Below, piece by piece: positions 8,324 through 20,015 of a stretch of 22,246 bases of DNA. The stretch's first letter is position 1. Each line of letters starts with the position of its first letter. Source of the stretch: Burkholderiales bacterium. GTDB taxonomy: Bacteria > Pseudomonadota > Gammaproteobacteria > Burkholderiales > Burkholderiaceae_F. Under the pieces are notes generated by a model. The model did not search any database and was not told the origin of the DNA. It was given only the letters and a program-made list of their open reading frames with translations. The stretch covers positions 1-22,246 of the forward strand of contig JAHEDN010000006.1 in NCBI GenBank assembly GCA_024641225.1. The letters run 5' to 3'. Made by a program: the position numbers and the translations under genes.

Positions 8324-9307
8324 TCAATTGCCGAGGCGGACGGCCTCGTCGTAGGCTGGCTGGCCGAAGTCCTTGATGTACTGCTGGTGGACCTTGCGCG
8401 AAGCCTCGACGAAGGCGCTGACATCGGGCTTCTCGACGATTTCCATGCCCTTCTTGCGCAGTTCGTCGAACAGCGTCTGCTCGCCTTCGGCGTTGGCCTT
8501 GGCCAGCGCCACCTGCGCCTCGAGCGCCGCGTCGCGCAGCACCTTGCGCTGCGCTTCGGTCAGGGTGTCCATGAACTTCTTGCTGGCGATCAGGAAGAAG
8601 CCCGAGTGCATGTGGTTGGTCAGCGACAGGTACTTGGCCACCTCGTAGATCTTCCAGTGCGCCATCACTTCGACCGGGTTTTCCATGCCGTCGATCGTGC
8701 CCAGGCGCAGCCCCATGTAGAAGTCCGCCGCCGGCATTGGCACCGGCTCCACGCCGAAAGCGCGCCAGGCGTCGGTGTAGACCTTGATGTTCGGCACCCG
8801 CACCTTCATGCCTTTCAGATCGGCCATGTTCTTGACCGGCCTCTTCGACGACACCAGGATGCGCGGGTTGCGCTCGAGGAAGGCCAGCATCTCGACGCCG
8901 AGCTTGGTGCCCATCTGGCCCGACCACTCGCCGGCGATCTTGCCGTTCATGAACGCCCGCAGGTGCTCGTTGCTCTTCCACAGGAACGGCATGTCGATGA
9001 TCGACCAGGCCGGGAAGAAGTTGCTGACCACGCCGCCGACCAGCGCGATCTCGGTGACGCCGGCCTGCGCCTGCTCGAACATCTCGCGCTCGCCGCCGAG
9101 CGTGGAACTCGGGAACACCTTCACTTCGAGCGCGCCGTTGGTCTTCGCCTTGACGGTCTCGCCGAACTTTTCCAGCACGGCGTGACGCGGGTCATTGGTC
9201 GGCGCAAGGTGTCCGAGCTTGACCTGCCTGGCCTGGGCGGCGCCGGCACCGAACGCCAGCGCGACGAACGCCAGCGCCGCTGCGCGCAGCAATCGTTGAG
9301 TCCTCAT
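8324..9307 (-). CDS. TRAP transporter periplasmic substrate-binding protein, DctP family
   Basis: This 327-residue periplasmic receptor belongs to the second TRAP transporter. A signal peptide is clear (MRTQRLLRAA, an Ala-rich hydrophobic core, then AGAAQA, cleavage near residue 26). The mature protein starts RQVKLGHLAPTNDPRHA, typical of DctP. It has LKGMKVRVPN with the likely carboxylate-clamping Arg170, and RLGTIDGMENP (201-211). The frame is open far upstream to 9958, but the ATG at 9307 has an AGGAGAGGG ribosome binding site and the signal peptide follows at once, so the extension is not coding. It is the first gene of its operon, under a promoter and operator at 9408-9452. The receptor differs clearly from the first DctP, so the two may bind different ligands. 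Confidence 0.94.
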   Translation of the reverse strand: MRTQRLLRAAALAFVALAFGAGAAQARQVKLGHLAPTNDPRHAVLEKFGETVKAKTNGALEVKVFPSSTLGGEREMFEQAQAGVTEIALVGGVVSNFFPAWSIIDMPFLWKSNEHLRAFMNGKIAGEWSGQMGTKLGVEMLAFLERNPRILVSSKRPVKNMADLKGMKVRVPNIKVYTDAWRAFGVEPVPMPAADFYMGLRLGTIDGMENPVEVMAHWKIYEVAKYLSLTNHMHSGFFLIASKKFMDTLTEAQRKVLRDAALEAQVALAKANAEGEQTLFDELRKKGMEIVEKPDVSAFVEASRKVHQQYIKDFGQPAYDEAVRLGN

Positions 9308-9361
9308 TTCCCTCTCCTGCGTGAGTGAGTGTTCCGTCACGCGTCCTCGCTTCGTGTTCGG

Positions 9362-9384
9362 GCCGACGGAGAACGACCGTCGGC
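9362..9384 (-). other. Hairpin in the predicted dctP2 5' leader
   Basis: An 8-bp perfect inverted repeat (GCCGACGG and CCGTCGGC) flanks a 7-nt loop. It falls about 55 nt upstream of the dctP2 ATG and just below the predicted transcription start. No T-run follows, so it is not a terminator. It may stabilise the mRNA or affect translation. Any function is inferred. Confidence 0.5.
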
Positions 9385-9407
9385 GCACGCCCGGACGCGA
9401 TAGCCGG

Positions 9408-9436
9408 AGCATAAGAACTCGGATCGGCCGCGTCAA
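9408..9436 (-). promoter_or_regulatory. Sigma70-like promoter of the dctP2-dctQ2-dctM2 operon
   Basis: On the minus strand a -35 box TTGACG (9436-9431) is separated by 17 bp from TATGCT (9413-9408). Transcription would start near 9401, giving a leader of about 95 nt. The operator-like palindrome abuts the -35 box on its upstream side. Confidence 0.6.
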
Positions 9437-9452
9437 TAACGTATACGTTGAT
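9437..9452 (-). promoter_or_regulatory. Probable GntR/FCD operator upstream of dctP2
   Basis: The site contains the perfect 12-bp palindrome AACGTATACGTT (9438-9449). Its plus-strand 16-mer TAACGTATACGTTGAT matches the minus-strand element at 6359-6374 at 15 of 16 positions. It lies directly upstream of the dctP2 promoter. Control by the GntR protein encoded at 4586-5326 is inferred from the shared sequence and from the known GTATAC-centred sites of this regulator family. Confidence 0.78.
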
Positions 9453-9453
9453 G

Positions 9454-9998
9454 GATGCACCGTAGCCCTCGACCGTCGGGATGGCCCCGCGAAGCCGCCG
9501 TGTTTCGTGTCCCTGCCGCCCCAGTCCAAGCGGCCTCCCGGCACTCGATGACCTGTCGAGGTCGCTCTGGCCACCGGGCGGCAGGCGGATCGTCGCCGTC
9601 GACGCAACCGGCCATTGCCAGCCGATGCGCCTGCGGGCCATGTCGATCGGCCCATGCCGTCAGACCGCCTGCCGCTGTCCGTCCGCTCAGTGGCTCCGCG
9701 CCGAAGACGGAGCGACGATGCCAGTGCGACACCACTGCGCAACAGCCGCATGTCGCCGAAGTTCCCGCTGCGGGCACGCCGTTTCTCGGCATCGACTTGA
9801 CGTGGTCTTCTCCTTGCAACGAGGCGGTCGAATTTGCGGCCAGTTGGATGTCCGGAACGGAGGCGCGCGGAACATCGCAGGCTCGTTCTTGTGCGCGCAA
9901 CTCGCGGCGCAGTCGTACATGGCGATGGGGGCGCTGCCGATCCGGCAGTTACTCTCAAAGGAGAACGCCGAGCAGCGCACGCGCGGCGGCGGCCGCAA
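9454..9998. other. Intergenic stretch with no supported gene
   Basis: These 545 bp lie between the dctP2 promoter and the stop of the radical SAM gene. Open frames exist on both strands, as expected at this GC content. Their translations are rich in Arg, Cys, Pro and Ser, show no recognisable motif and lack convincing ribosome binding sites. A small perfect inverted repeat (CTGCCG and CGGCAG, 9934-9948) lies about 50 bp below the radical SAM stop without a T-run. The stretch could be a decayed gene or a long regulatory region. Confidence 0.5.
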
Positions 9999-11087
<1,089 letters not shown>

Positions 11088-11110
11088 CGCCTGATCGCGG
11101 ACGACCGAAT

Positions 11111-12508
11111 TCAAGCGGACTCCAGCTCGGTGAACTTCTCGACCGTATAGCGCGAGAAGCGCAGTTCGTCGGACCAGAATTCGCGCGCAAGGCCTGCCTT
11201 GCGCTTCAGTTCGTCGACGAAGTCGCGCGCGTCCGGCAGGGAGTCCCATACCTGCGGCAGGAAGGTGCTTCGGCGGGCGCCCAGCTCGAGAACCAGGCCG
11301 TCGACGCCCGCCCGCAGGCGCGCGTGCAGATCGGCCTCGCTGGCGACCGGCAGAGGTGAAGGCGCCGAAAGCACCGAGACTTCGATGTCGATCCGCGCAT
11401 ATTCGTCAGTCGACAGCGGTGTGAATCGCGGGTCGCTCAAGGCGGCGGCCACCGCGTTGGAACGCACGTCCGTGCCAAGCGCCCGGCGAGCCTGCAGCGA
11501 GCCGATGCAGCCCCGCAGCCTGCTTTGCTGCCGCAGCGTTACGAAGCTCGCCCCCGGGCGCTGCAGAAAAGTCCGCTGCGGCGCCGCATCTGCATCGAGT
11601 TCCAGCGCCCGGGCGATCGCCGAGCGTGCGTGCGCGAGCAGCACACGGCCTTTGTCTGCCGCTTCGTCGTCCTGCTCGCCCAGTCGAAACGGATCGTCCT
11701 GGCCCGCCTGGCGCAAGGCGACCGCGGCATAGCCGACGACCCTGCGACGGTCGCCCGCGGTGTCGCCCGAATTACGAAGGTCGAGCAGTTCGGCGCGCAG
11801 CCCGCGTCGGCGCGCGGCGAGCAGCAGGCCGTTGATCGGCGTCGCTCCGCACGCCCGCTCATGGTCCAGCGTCACGTCCAGCGAGAGCAGGCGATCGACC
11901 GTATCGGAGTCGATGCGGCGCGCGCTGTCATACGGCAGGTAGTGCGACAGGTCCGAACTGACGACGACCAGTGTCTCGTCGCCGCCCCAGACCGCGTCGA
12001 GCACCGCAGCGACCTCCTCGGCCGTCGCGTCGCCGACCAGCAGCGGCACCAGCGAGAAGTCGCCAAGGAGCCGCTGCAAGAAGGGCAGATGGACTTCCAG
12101 CGAGTGCTCGGCGGCGTGCGCGAGCGGGCTTTCGACAAGCTGCGGCAGGTCGCGCAACGCGGCGACGGCGTCCGCATCGACCGCGACATCGCCAAGCGGA
12201 GTGGTGAAGCGCTGCACGCCCGGCAGCGCCAGGCCGCGCACGGGTACGCGGTGCGCCGGCCCCAGCAGCACGACGCGTCGGATGCGGCTGCGCTGCGAAC
12301 TGATCTGCGCGTAGGCGCTGGCGGCGATGGGGCCGGAGTAGACGTAGCCGGCGTGCGGCGCGATCAGCGCCTTGGGCGCCGGCGCGCGCTCGCAGCGCGC
12401 CGCATCGGCCAGCAGTTCATCGACATGGCGGCGAAGTTCGGAGGCGGATGCGGGATAGAAGGTCCCGGCTACCGCGGCCGGTCTCGTCGCCGGCTTGATC
12501 ATCAGCAT
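11111..12508 (-). CDS. Fused AmmeMemoRadiSam system proteins B and A (Memo-AMMECR1)
   Basis: This 465-residue protein has two domains. Residues about 5-268 are Memo-like and related to class III extradiol dioxygenases. Candidate metal or active-site residues, by comparison with human MEMO1, are His52 (APHAGY), His86 (GPAHRV), His189 (SSDLSHY) and Cys220 (ACGATPI). Residues about 285-462 are AMMECR1-like, with the family signature LRGCIG at 331-336. The two are often separate genes, but here they form one frame without a stop. The ATG has GGGAGG 8 bp upstream. A second ATG lies two codons in. The radical SAM partner follows directly. Together they form the AmmeMemoRadiSam set, assumed to act as one unit, possibly in modifying a protein or small molecule. 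The substrate is unknown. Confidence 0.94.
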   Translation of the reverse strand: MLMIKPATRPAAVAGTFYPASASELRRHVDELLADAARCERAPAPKALIAPHAGYVYSGPIAASAYAQISSQRSRIRRVVLLGPAHRVPVRGLALPGVQRFTTPLGDVAVDADAVAALRDLPQLVESPLAHAAEHSLEVHLPFLQRLLGDFSLVPLLVGDATAEEVAAVLDAVWGGDETLVVVSSDLSHYLPYDSARRIDSDTVDRLLSLDVTLDHERACGATPINGLLLAARRRGLRAELLDLRNSGDTAGDRRRVVGYAAVALRQAGQDDPFRLGEQDDEAADKGRVLLAHARSAIARALELDADAAPQRTFLQRPGASFVTLRQQSRLRGCIGSLQARRALGTDVRSNAVAAALSDPRFTPLSTDEYARIDIEVSVLSAPSPLPVASEADLHARLRAGVDGLVLELGARRSTFLPQVWDSLPDARDFVDELKRKAGLAREFWSDELRFSRYTVEKFTELESA

Positions 12509-12586
12509 CTTTGCGGCCTCCCAAGGGTCCGCGCGGCTACAGCATACGGATGGAACATGGGCCCGATCCGACGCAGATCAAGACCA

Positions 12587-12617
12587 GCCCGTCATCGCGC
12601 TGCGCCGTCAGACGGGC
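12587..12617. other. Inverted repeat between metH and the Memo-AMMECR1 gene
   Basis: A 7-bp perfect repeat (GCCCGTC and GACGGGC) flanks a 17-nt loop in the 148-bp gap downstream of metH. It could form a hairpin at the end of the metH transcript, but it has a large loop and no T-run, so it is at best a weak or Rho-assisted terminator. Confidence 0.3.
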
Positions 12618-12656
12618 GCTCGCCGCACCGGATCCGCTGCGCAAAGCACTGGCCGC

Positions 12657-16391
<3,735 letters not shown>

Positions 16392-16415
16392 CAGGGTGTT
16401 TCGCCAGGGGACGAC

Positions 16416-16421
16416 ATTGTA
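16416..16421 (-). promoter_or_regulatory. Possible -10 element of metH
   Basis: TACAAT on the minus strand lies 25 bp upstream of the metH start, with no convincing -35 box. The gap is divergent with the rhodanese gene. I found no B12-box or SAH-riboswitch-like consensus in the 154 bp upstream of metH. Confidence 0.3.
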
Positions 16422-16545
16422 TGAGCGGGCGCTGTTCGAGCCGGCGTCGTGCTGTCGCGCTCCGATCACCGGTCGGAATGAGCATATGCGCAGGGGTTAG
16501 GGTGCGTCTGAGCCACGCCCCGCATAATCTCCGCAGGAGCCGAGC

Positions 16546-16935
16546 ATGAAACACCTGACCCCCGTCGAGACCTACGAGGCCCTGCAGGCCAACCCGAATG
16601 CGCTGCTGATCGACACGCGCACCGAGATCGAGTTCTATTACGTCGGCCACCCGGTCGGCGCGATCAACATCGAGTGGAATACTGCCCCGGATTTCGATGT
16701 CAATCCTCACTTCGCAGAGCAGGTGCTGCGCATGGCCGGCCGCAAGGACCGCCCGATCGTCCTGATCTGCCGCAGCGGCAAGCGCACGCTCGATGCCGGC
16801 GCTGCGCTCGAGGCGCATGGTTTCACCAATATCGCCAACGTCCTCGAGGGCTTCGAGGGTGAACTCGACAACGAGCACCATCGAAGTACCGTCGGAGGTT
16901 GGCGCAAGCAAGGGCTGCCGTGGCGGCAGGTGTGA
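16546..16935 (+). CDS. Single-domain rhodanese-like protein
   Basis: This 129-residue protein consists of one rhodanese domain. It has LIDTRTEIEFYYVGHPVGAINIEW near the N-terminus (Asp23, Arg25) and the catalytic loop CRSGKR with Cys75, which would carry a persulfide during sulfur transfer. The loop has the six-residue length of sulfurtransferases rather than the seven of Cdc25-like phosphatases. No signal peptide or membrane segment is visible, so it is probably cytoplasmic. An AGGAGC lies 5 bp before the ATG. It is transcribed divergently from metH across a 154-bp gap, and no partner gene follows closely. The sulfur donor and acceptor are unknown. Confidence 0.92.
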   Translation: MKHLTPVETYEALQANPNALLIDTRTEIEFYYVGHPVGAINIEWNTAPDFDVNPHFAEQVLRMAGRKDRPIVLICRSGKRTLDAGAALEAHGFTNIANVLEGFEGELDNEHHRSTVGGWRKQGLPWRQV

Positions 16936-17150
16936 TCCGTTAGCCGTCGGACGCGGTTCCGCGGCGCTCGGCCGCGCCCTGACAGCGGCAACGAACCGAC
17001 GTCCCTGTGGTGGGCCGAGGCACGAGCCGCCACATCGGGTCGGGCGGGCTAGCAGCGTCGCCAGCGTGAATTCGCCGCCGCCGATGGCATGGTCCGTCGC
17101 CACGGCGATCCGCTTCGTTGCGGTCACGCGGCGGGGTGAGCGGCGCTCTC

Positions 17151-17156
17151 TAGAAT
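17151..17156 (+). promoter_or_regulatory. Possible -10 element of the MFS gene
   Basis: TAGAAT lies 42 bp before the MFS start in the 262-bp gap after the rhodanese gene. No good -35 box sits at the right distance (TTGCGG at 17118-17123 is 27 bp away), so the call rests on the -10 box and its position. Confidence 0.35.
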
Positions 17157-17197
17157 GAGGTTCCGCTCCCTCCGCCAACCTCGCGCCGCCCCACGAA

Positions 17198-18463
17198 ATG
17201 CAGCTTCCGCCGTTGCGGCTTTCAGCACTGATGTGGGGGCTGGCGGGCGCGTTCTATCTGTTCGGCTTCTTCCAGCGCATTACGCCGGCGTCGCTGGCGC
17301 CGGACCTGATGCGCGATTTCAACCTCACGGCCGCCGGGCTCGGCAACCTTTCGGCGTTCTACTACTACGCCTACGCCGCGGTGCAGATCCCGACCGGCGT
17401 GATGGTCGATCGCCTCGGCCCGAGCCGCATGTTCCTGGTGGGCGCGGTCCTCGCCGGGGCGGGCAGCCTGATTTTTGCCTGGGCGGACACGGCGCTCACG
17501 GCCGGGTTGGGCCGCGCCCTGATCGGCGCCGCGCACGGCGTTGCCTGGGTTTCGATGCTCAAGCTGGTCACACACTGGTTCGCGCCATCGCGGTTTGCCA
17601 CCCTGTCCGGCCTGTCGCTGGCAGTTGGCACATTGGGCGCAGTGCTGGCAGGGCCGCCGCTGCGCTGGCTGGCGGATGGCTTCGGCTGGCGTGGCGTCAT
17701 CGCGGTTTCGGGTCTTCTCGCGCTGGCGCTGGCGGTTGCGATCAGGCTGGTCATGCGCGATGACCCGACCGAGCGCGGCTTCGCCAGCCACCGGCCAATG
17801 GCCGGCGGCGACGCGCCGCACGCCTCGATCGGCGCCGACTTGCGAGCGATTCTGCGCTACCCGACGCCGTGGCTGCTGGCGCTGGTGAACTCGGGCGTAT
17901 GCGGCGCCTTCCTTGCTTTCACCGGCTTATGGGGCGTGCCGCTGCTGTCGCAGGTGCACGGAATCACCGTGGCGCAGGCAGCGCTGGTTACTTCGAGCAT
18001 GCTCGTGCTGTTTGCAATCGGCGGGCCGCTGTTTGGCGTCTGGTCCGACCGCCTGCAGCGGCGCAAGCTCCCATTCGCGATCGGAGCCGGCGTTTTGCTG
18101 GCGGGCTTCGCGGTGCTGGCGGCGGCGCCGGATGCTCCACTCGCACTGCTCGTGCCGCTGCTGCTCGCCGCAAGCTTCGGTGCCGGTTCGATGGTGCTGT
18201 CGTTCGGCTTTGCCAAGGAGTCGGCGCCGCTGCGGCTGCAGGGCACCGCCACGGGGGTGGTCAACGCCGGCGTCATGGTCGGAGCGCTGGTGCAGATGCC
18301 GGTGATCGGCCTCATCCTCGACGCGAACTGGCAGGGCGTCTCCATCAACGGCGTGCGCCAATATGATGTCGCAGCCTTCCAGGCCGGGCTCCTGTTCCTG
18401 CTTGCGTGGATCGCAGCGGCGCTTCTGCTGCTGGCAGCGACGCGCGAGGCGCGCCGCACCTGA
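17198..18463 (+). CDS. MFS transporter
   Basis: This 421-residue inner-membrane protein has about 12 hydrophobic helices and the layout of the major facilitator superfamily. The loop between helices two and three carries GVMVDRLGPSR (about residues 67-77), matching the family's motif A, and a related FGVWSDRLQRRK lies at the equivalent place in the second half (about 280-291). The N-terminal part (LFGFFQRITPASLAPDLMRDF) resembles organic-acid or nitrate/nitrite-like branches, but the substrate cannot be assigned. The ATG lacks a clear Shine-Dalgarno sequence, and another ATG is 11 codons in. It stands alone on the plus strand and converges on the DUF3567 gene with a 12-bp gap and no visible terminator between them. 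Confidence 0.9.
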   Translation: MQLPPLRLSALMWGLAGAFYLFGFFQRITPASLAPDLMRDFNLTAAGLGNLSAFYYYAYAAVQIPTGVMVDRLGPSRMFLVGAVLAGAGSLIFAWADTALTAGLGRALIGAAHGVAWVSMLKLVTHWFAPSRFATLSGLSLAVGTLGAVLAGPPLRWLADGFGWRGVIAVSGLLALALAVAIRLVMRDDPTERGFASHRPMAGGDAPHASIGADLRAILRYPTPWLLALVNSGVCGAFLAFTGLWGVPLLSQVHGITVAQAALVTSSMLVLFAIGGPLFGVWSDRLQRRKLPFAIGAGVLLAGFAVLAAAPDAPLALLVPLLLAASFGAGSMVLSFGFAKESAPLRLQGTATGVVNAGVMVGALVQMPVIGLILDANWQGVSINGVRQYDVAAFQAGLLFLLAWIAAALLLLAATREARRT

Positions 18464-18475
18464 GCGGACAGGCGA

Positions 18476-18733
18476 CTAGTGCAGCGCCACCGGCGTATTC
18501 ATTACGCCGGCGTAAGCGGCGAGAAACTCGTCGAGGACTTCAGCCGATGGCTTGGACTCGATCAGGGACTGCACATTCGTGCGAAATTGCTCCGCGTCCT
18601 GGCCGCCGAGAAAAATCTCCCGGCGCAGCGTCTTGTCCATGATCTCGAAACCCCCGGCCGGATGCTGGCCTTTGGCACCGAAGCCGTTGAACTCGACGAC
18701 GCAGAAGAGCGGGCTGTTGTAGATGGTCTGCAT
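18476..18733 (-). CDS. DUF3567 family protein
   Basis: This 85-residue soluble protein starts MQTIYNSPLFCVVEF, has GGFEIMDKTLRREIFLGG in the middle and ends VLDEFLAAYAGVMNTPVALH. This pattern matches what I know of DUF3567, a family of unknown function largely confined to Betaproteobacteria. I start at the ATG at 18733. An in-frame TTG three codons upstream is possible, and neither has a clear ribosome binding site. It lies about 100 bp below the hydrolase gene on the same strand, with an inverted repeat between them, so it is probably transcribed separately. No function can be proposed from its neighbours. Confidence 0.8.
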   Translation of the reverse strand: MQTIYNSPLFCVVEFNGFGAKGQHPAGGFEIMDKTLRREIFLGGQDAEQFRTNVQSLIESKPSAEVLDEFLAAYAGVMNTPVALH

Positions 18734-18783
18734 AAGTGGCAATCAACGCTGCAGCGGCCTGATGCGATGACCGCTTCCTGACG

Positions 18784-18813
18784 TTGATATTGGACCGCCC
18801 GCGCCGATATCAA
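18784..18813. other. AT-rich inverted repeat between the hydrolase and DUF3567 genes
   Basis: Ten-base arms TTGATATTGG and CCGATATCAA pair at 9 of 10 positions around a GC-rich 10-nt loop (ACCGCCCGCG). It stands out against the GC-rich surroundings. It lies about 50 bp upstream of the DUF3567 start and 24 bp downstream of the hydrolase stop. There is no T-run. It may be an operator or a hairpin at the end of the hydrolase transcript. Confidence 0.5.
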
Positions 18814-18837
18814 GCCCCGGGGCAGCGGTCGCCATGG

Positions 18838-19641
18838 TCAGGGTCCGGCAGCCAGGAAATCGCGCAAAGCGGCGTTGAAATCATCCGCCTGCTCGACATT
18901 GCACAGGTGCGACGCGCCGGCGATCCGGTGCAGACGAGCCTGCGGAATGTGCATCAGTACATGCTCCGCATGGGCCAGCGGCGTGACGCGGTCGTCGGTG
19001 CCGGCCACGACCAGTACCGGACAGCTGACCGCGCTCAGTCGCGTGGTCAGGTCGGCGCGCGACATCGCCGCGACGGCTCCGACGTAGCCGGCGACGGGGG
19101 TGCTGCGCAGCACCCGGACAGCCCGTGCGACGTCGGCAGCACGGGTGGCGAAGAACCCGGCGGTGAACCAGCCGCTGATGGTGGCGTCGATGATCGCGTC
19201 CATTCCCCTCGGCGAACGTACCGCCTCGATGCGGCTGGCCCAGATCGGCTGCATCTGCGGCGAAAAGCGGCACGCGGCGCCGGCCAGCGTCAGGGACGCG
19301 ATGCGCATCGGCGAGCGGATGGCGGCTAGCTGGCCGATCATCGAACCGATCGAGGCACCGATGAAGTGGCAGCGGCGAATGGCGAGCCGATCGAGCAGCT
19401 CGCGCAGGTCGTCGGCCATCTGCTCGAGCGTGTATTCACCGGGCGGCGCACTGCTGCGGCCGTGCCCGCGCAGGTCGTAGCGCAGGATGTTGCAGCCGCG
19501 GCTGAATGTTTCGACCTGGGCGTCCCACATCGAGTGATCGTGGCCCAGCGCATGTGCGAAGCACAGCCACGGCCGGGTCGGTGCGGCGTCGCCTTCGATG
19601 CGATACGCGATATCGATGCCGTTGACGCGTGCCTGATCCAC
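18838..19641 (-). CDS. Alpha/beta hydrolase, 3-oxoadipate enol-lactonase-like
   Basis: This 267-residue alpha/beta-fold hydrolase has its nucleophile elbow in GASIG (Ser97), an acid in AGTDDRV (Asp216 or 217) and the catalytic His245 in ASHLCNVEQ. The early GHDHSMWD and RYDLRGHGRS segments are typical of PcaD-like enol-lactonases, which open 3-oxoadipate enol-lactone in the beta-ketoadipate pathway. No other pathway gene is nearby, so the exact substrate is uncertain. I start at the GTG 2 bp after the stop of the upstream CobW-like gene. The frame is open further up but would overlap that gene almost entirely. The arrangement suggests co-translation with that gene and trkH. Confidence 0.85.
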   Translation of the reverse strand: MDQARVNGIDIAYRIEGDAAPTRPWLCFAHALGHDHSMWDAQVETFSRGCNILRYDLRGHGRSSAPPGEYTLEQMADDLRELLDRLAIRRCHFIGASIGSMIGQLAAIRSPMRIASLTLAGAACRFSPQMQPIWASRIEAVRSPRGMDAIIDATISGWFTAGFFATRAADVARAVRVLRSTPVAGYVGAVAAMSRADLTTRLSAVSCPVLVVAGTDDRVTPLAHAEHVLMHIPQARLHRIAGASHLCNVEQADDFNAALRDFLAAGP

Positions 19642-19643
19642 GC

Positions 19644-20015
19644 TCAGGTTTCCACCTCGAACCGCACTCCCATTTCGCCGCTCTCCAGCATTCGGCGAAG
19701 GAGCGGCAGATGATCCGCGGTCGCCATCAACAACAGCAGGGTCTCGGCCCGCGTTCTTCTCAGAGTACGCGCAAGCGTGACCCGCAGCGCCGCCGATCCC
19801 GTACAGCAGGGACATCCGGCCGTCAGGCCGACGAGTGGCACGCCCTGCACGGTAGTCCGCTCGAAAAGCACGCCCTCGGCGATGATCGCCCGTCGGGACA
19901 GCGATGTCGCCGCGGCCGCTTTCCGCAACCAGGCGTCGATTGCCGCGTCGCGTTCGGCGCCGGTCGCTGCGACGCGCACGGCGACGCGTACGAGGACGAG
20001 CGGGGCCGCGGTCAC
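19644..20015 (-). CDS. Small protein with a CobW-like GCPCCTG motif but no P-loop
   Basis: This 123-residue protein starts at a GTG overlapping the trkH stop (GTGA) and ends 2 bp before the hydrolase start. Residues 42-105 resemble the core of CobW/G3E-type GTPases: RRAIIAEGV, then VPLVGLTAGCPCCTG (60-73), a basic amphipathic helix (ALRVTLARTLRRTR) and a hydrophobic strand LLLLMATADHLP, where CobW proteins have LIETTGLADP. The N-terminal GxxGxGKT nucleotide-binding motif is absent and no room is left for it. The three clustered Cys (68, 70, 71) could bind a metal. I know of no defined function. It could be a metal-binding or regulatory remnant of a CobW protein. Codon choice and exact coupling to both neighbours support a real gene. 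Confidence 0.75.
   Translation of the reverse strand: MTAAPLVLVRVAVRVAATGAERDAAIDAWLRKAAAATSLSRRAIIAEGVLFERTTVQGVPLVGLTAGCPCCTGSAALRVTLARTLRRTRAETLLLLMATADHLPLLRRMLESGEMGVRFEVET

Noticed and set aside
9308..9958. Upstream in-frame extension of dctP2
   Set aside because: The signal peptide and ribosome binding site fix the start at 9307, and the extension covers the predicted promoter and operator. The extra residues are low-complexity and Arg-rich.
16392..16545. Possible cobalamin or SAH riboswitch upstream of metH
   Set aside because: I could not find the conserved cores by eye on the metH strand.
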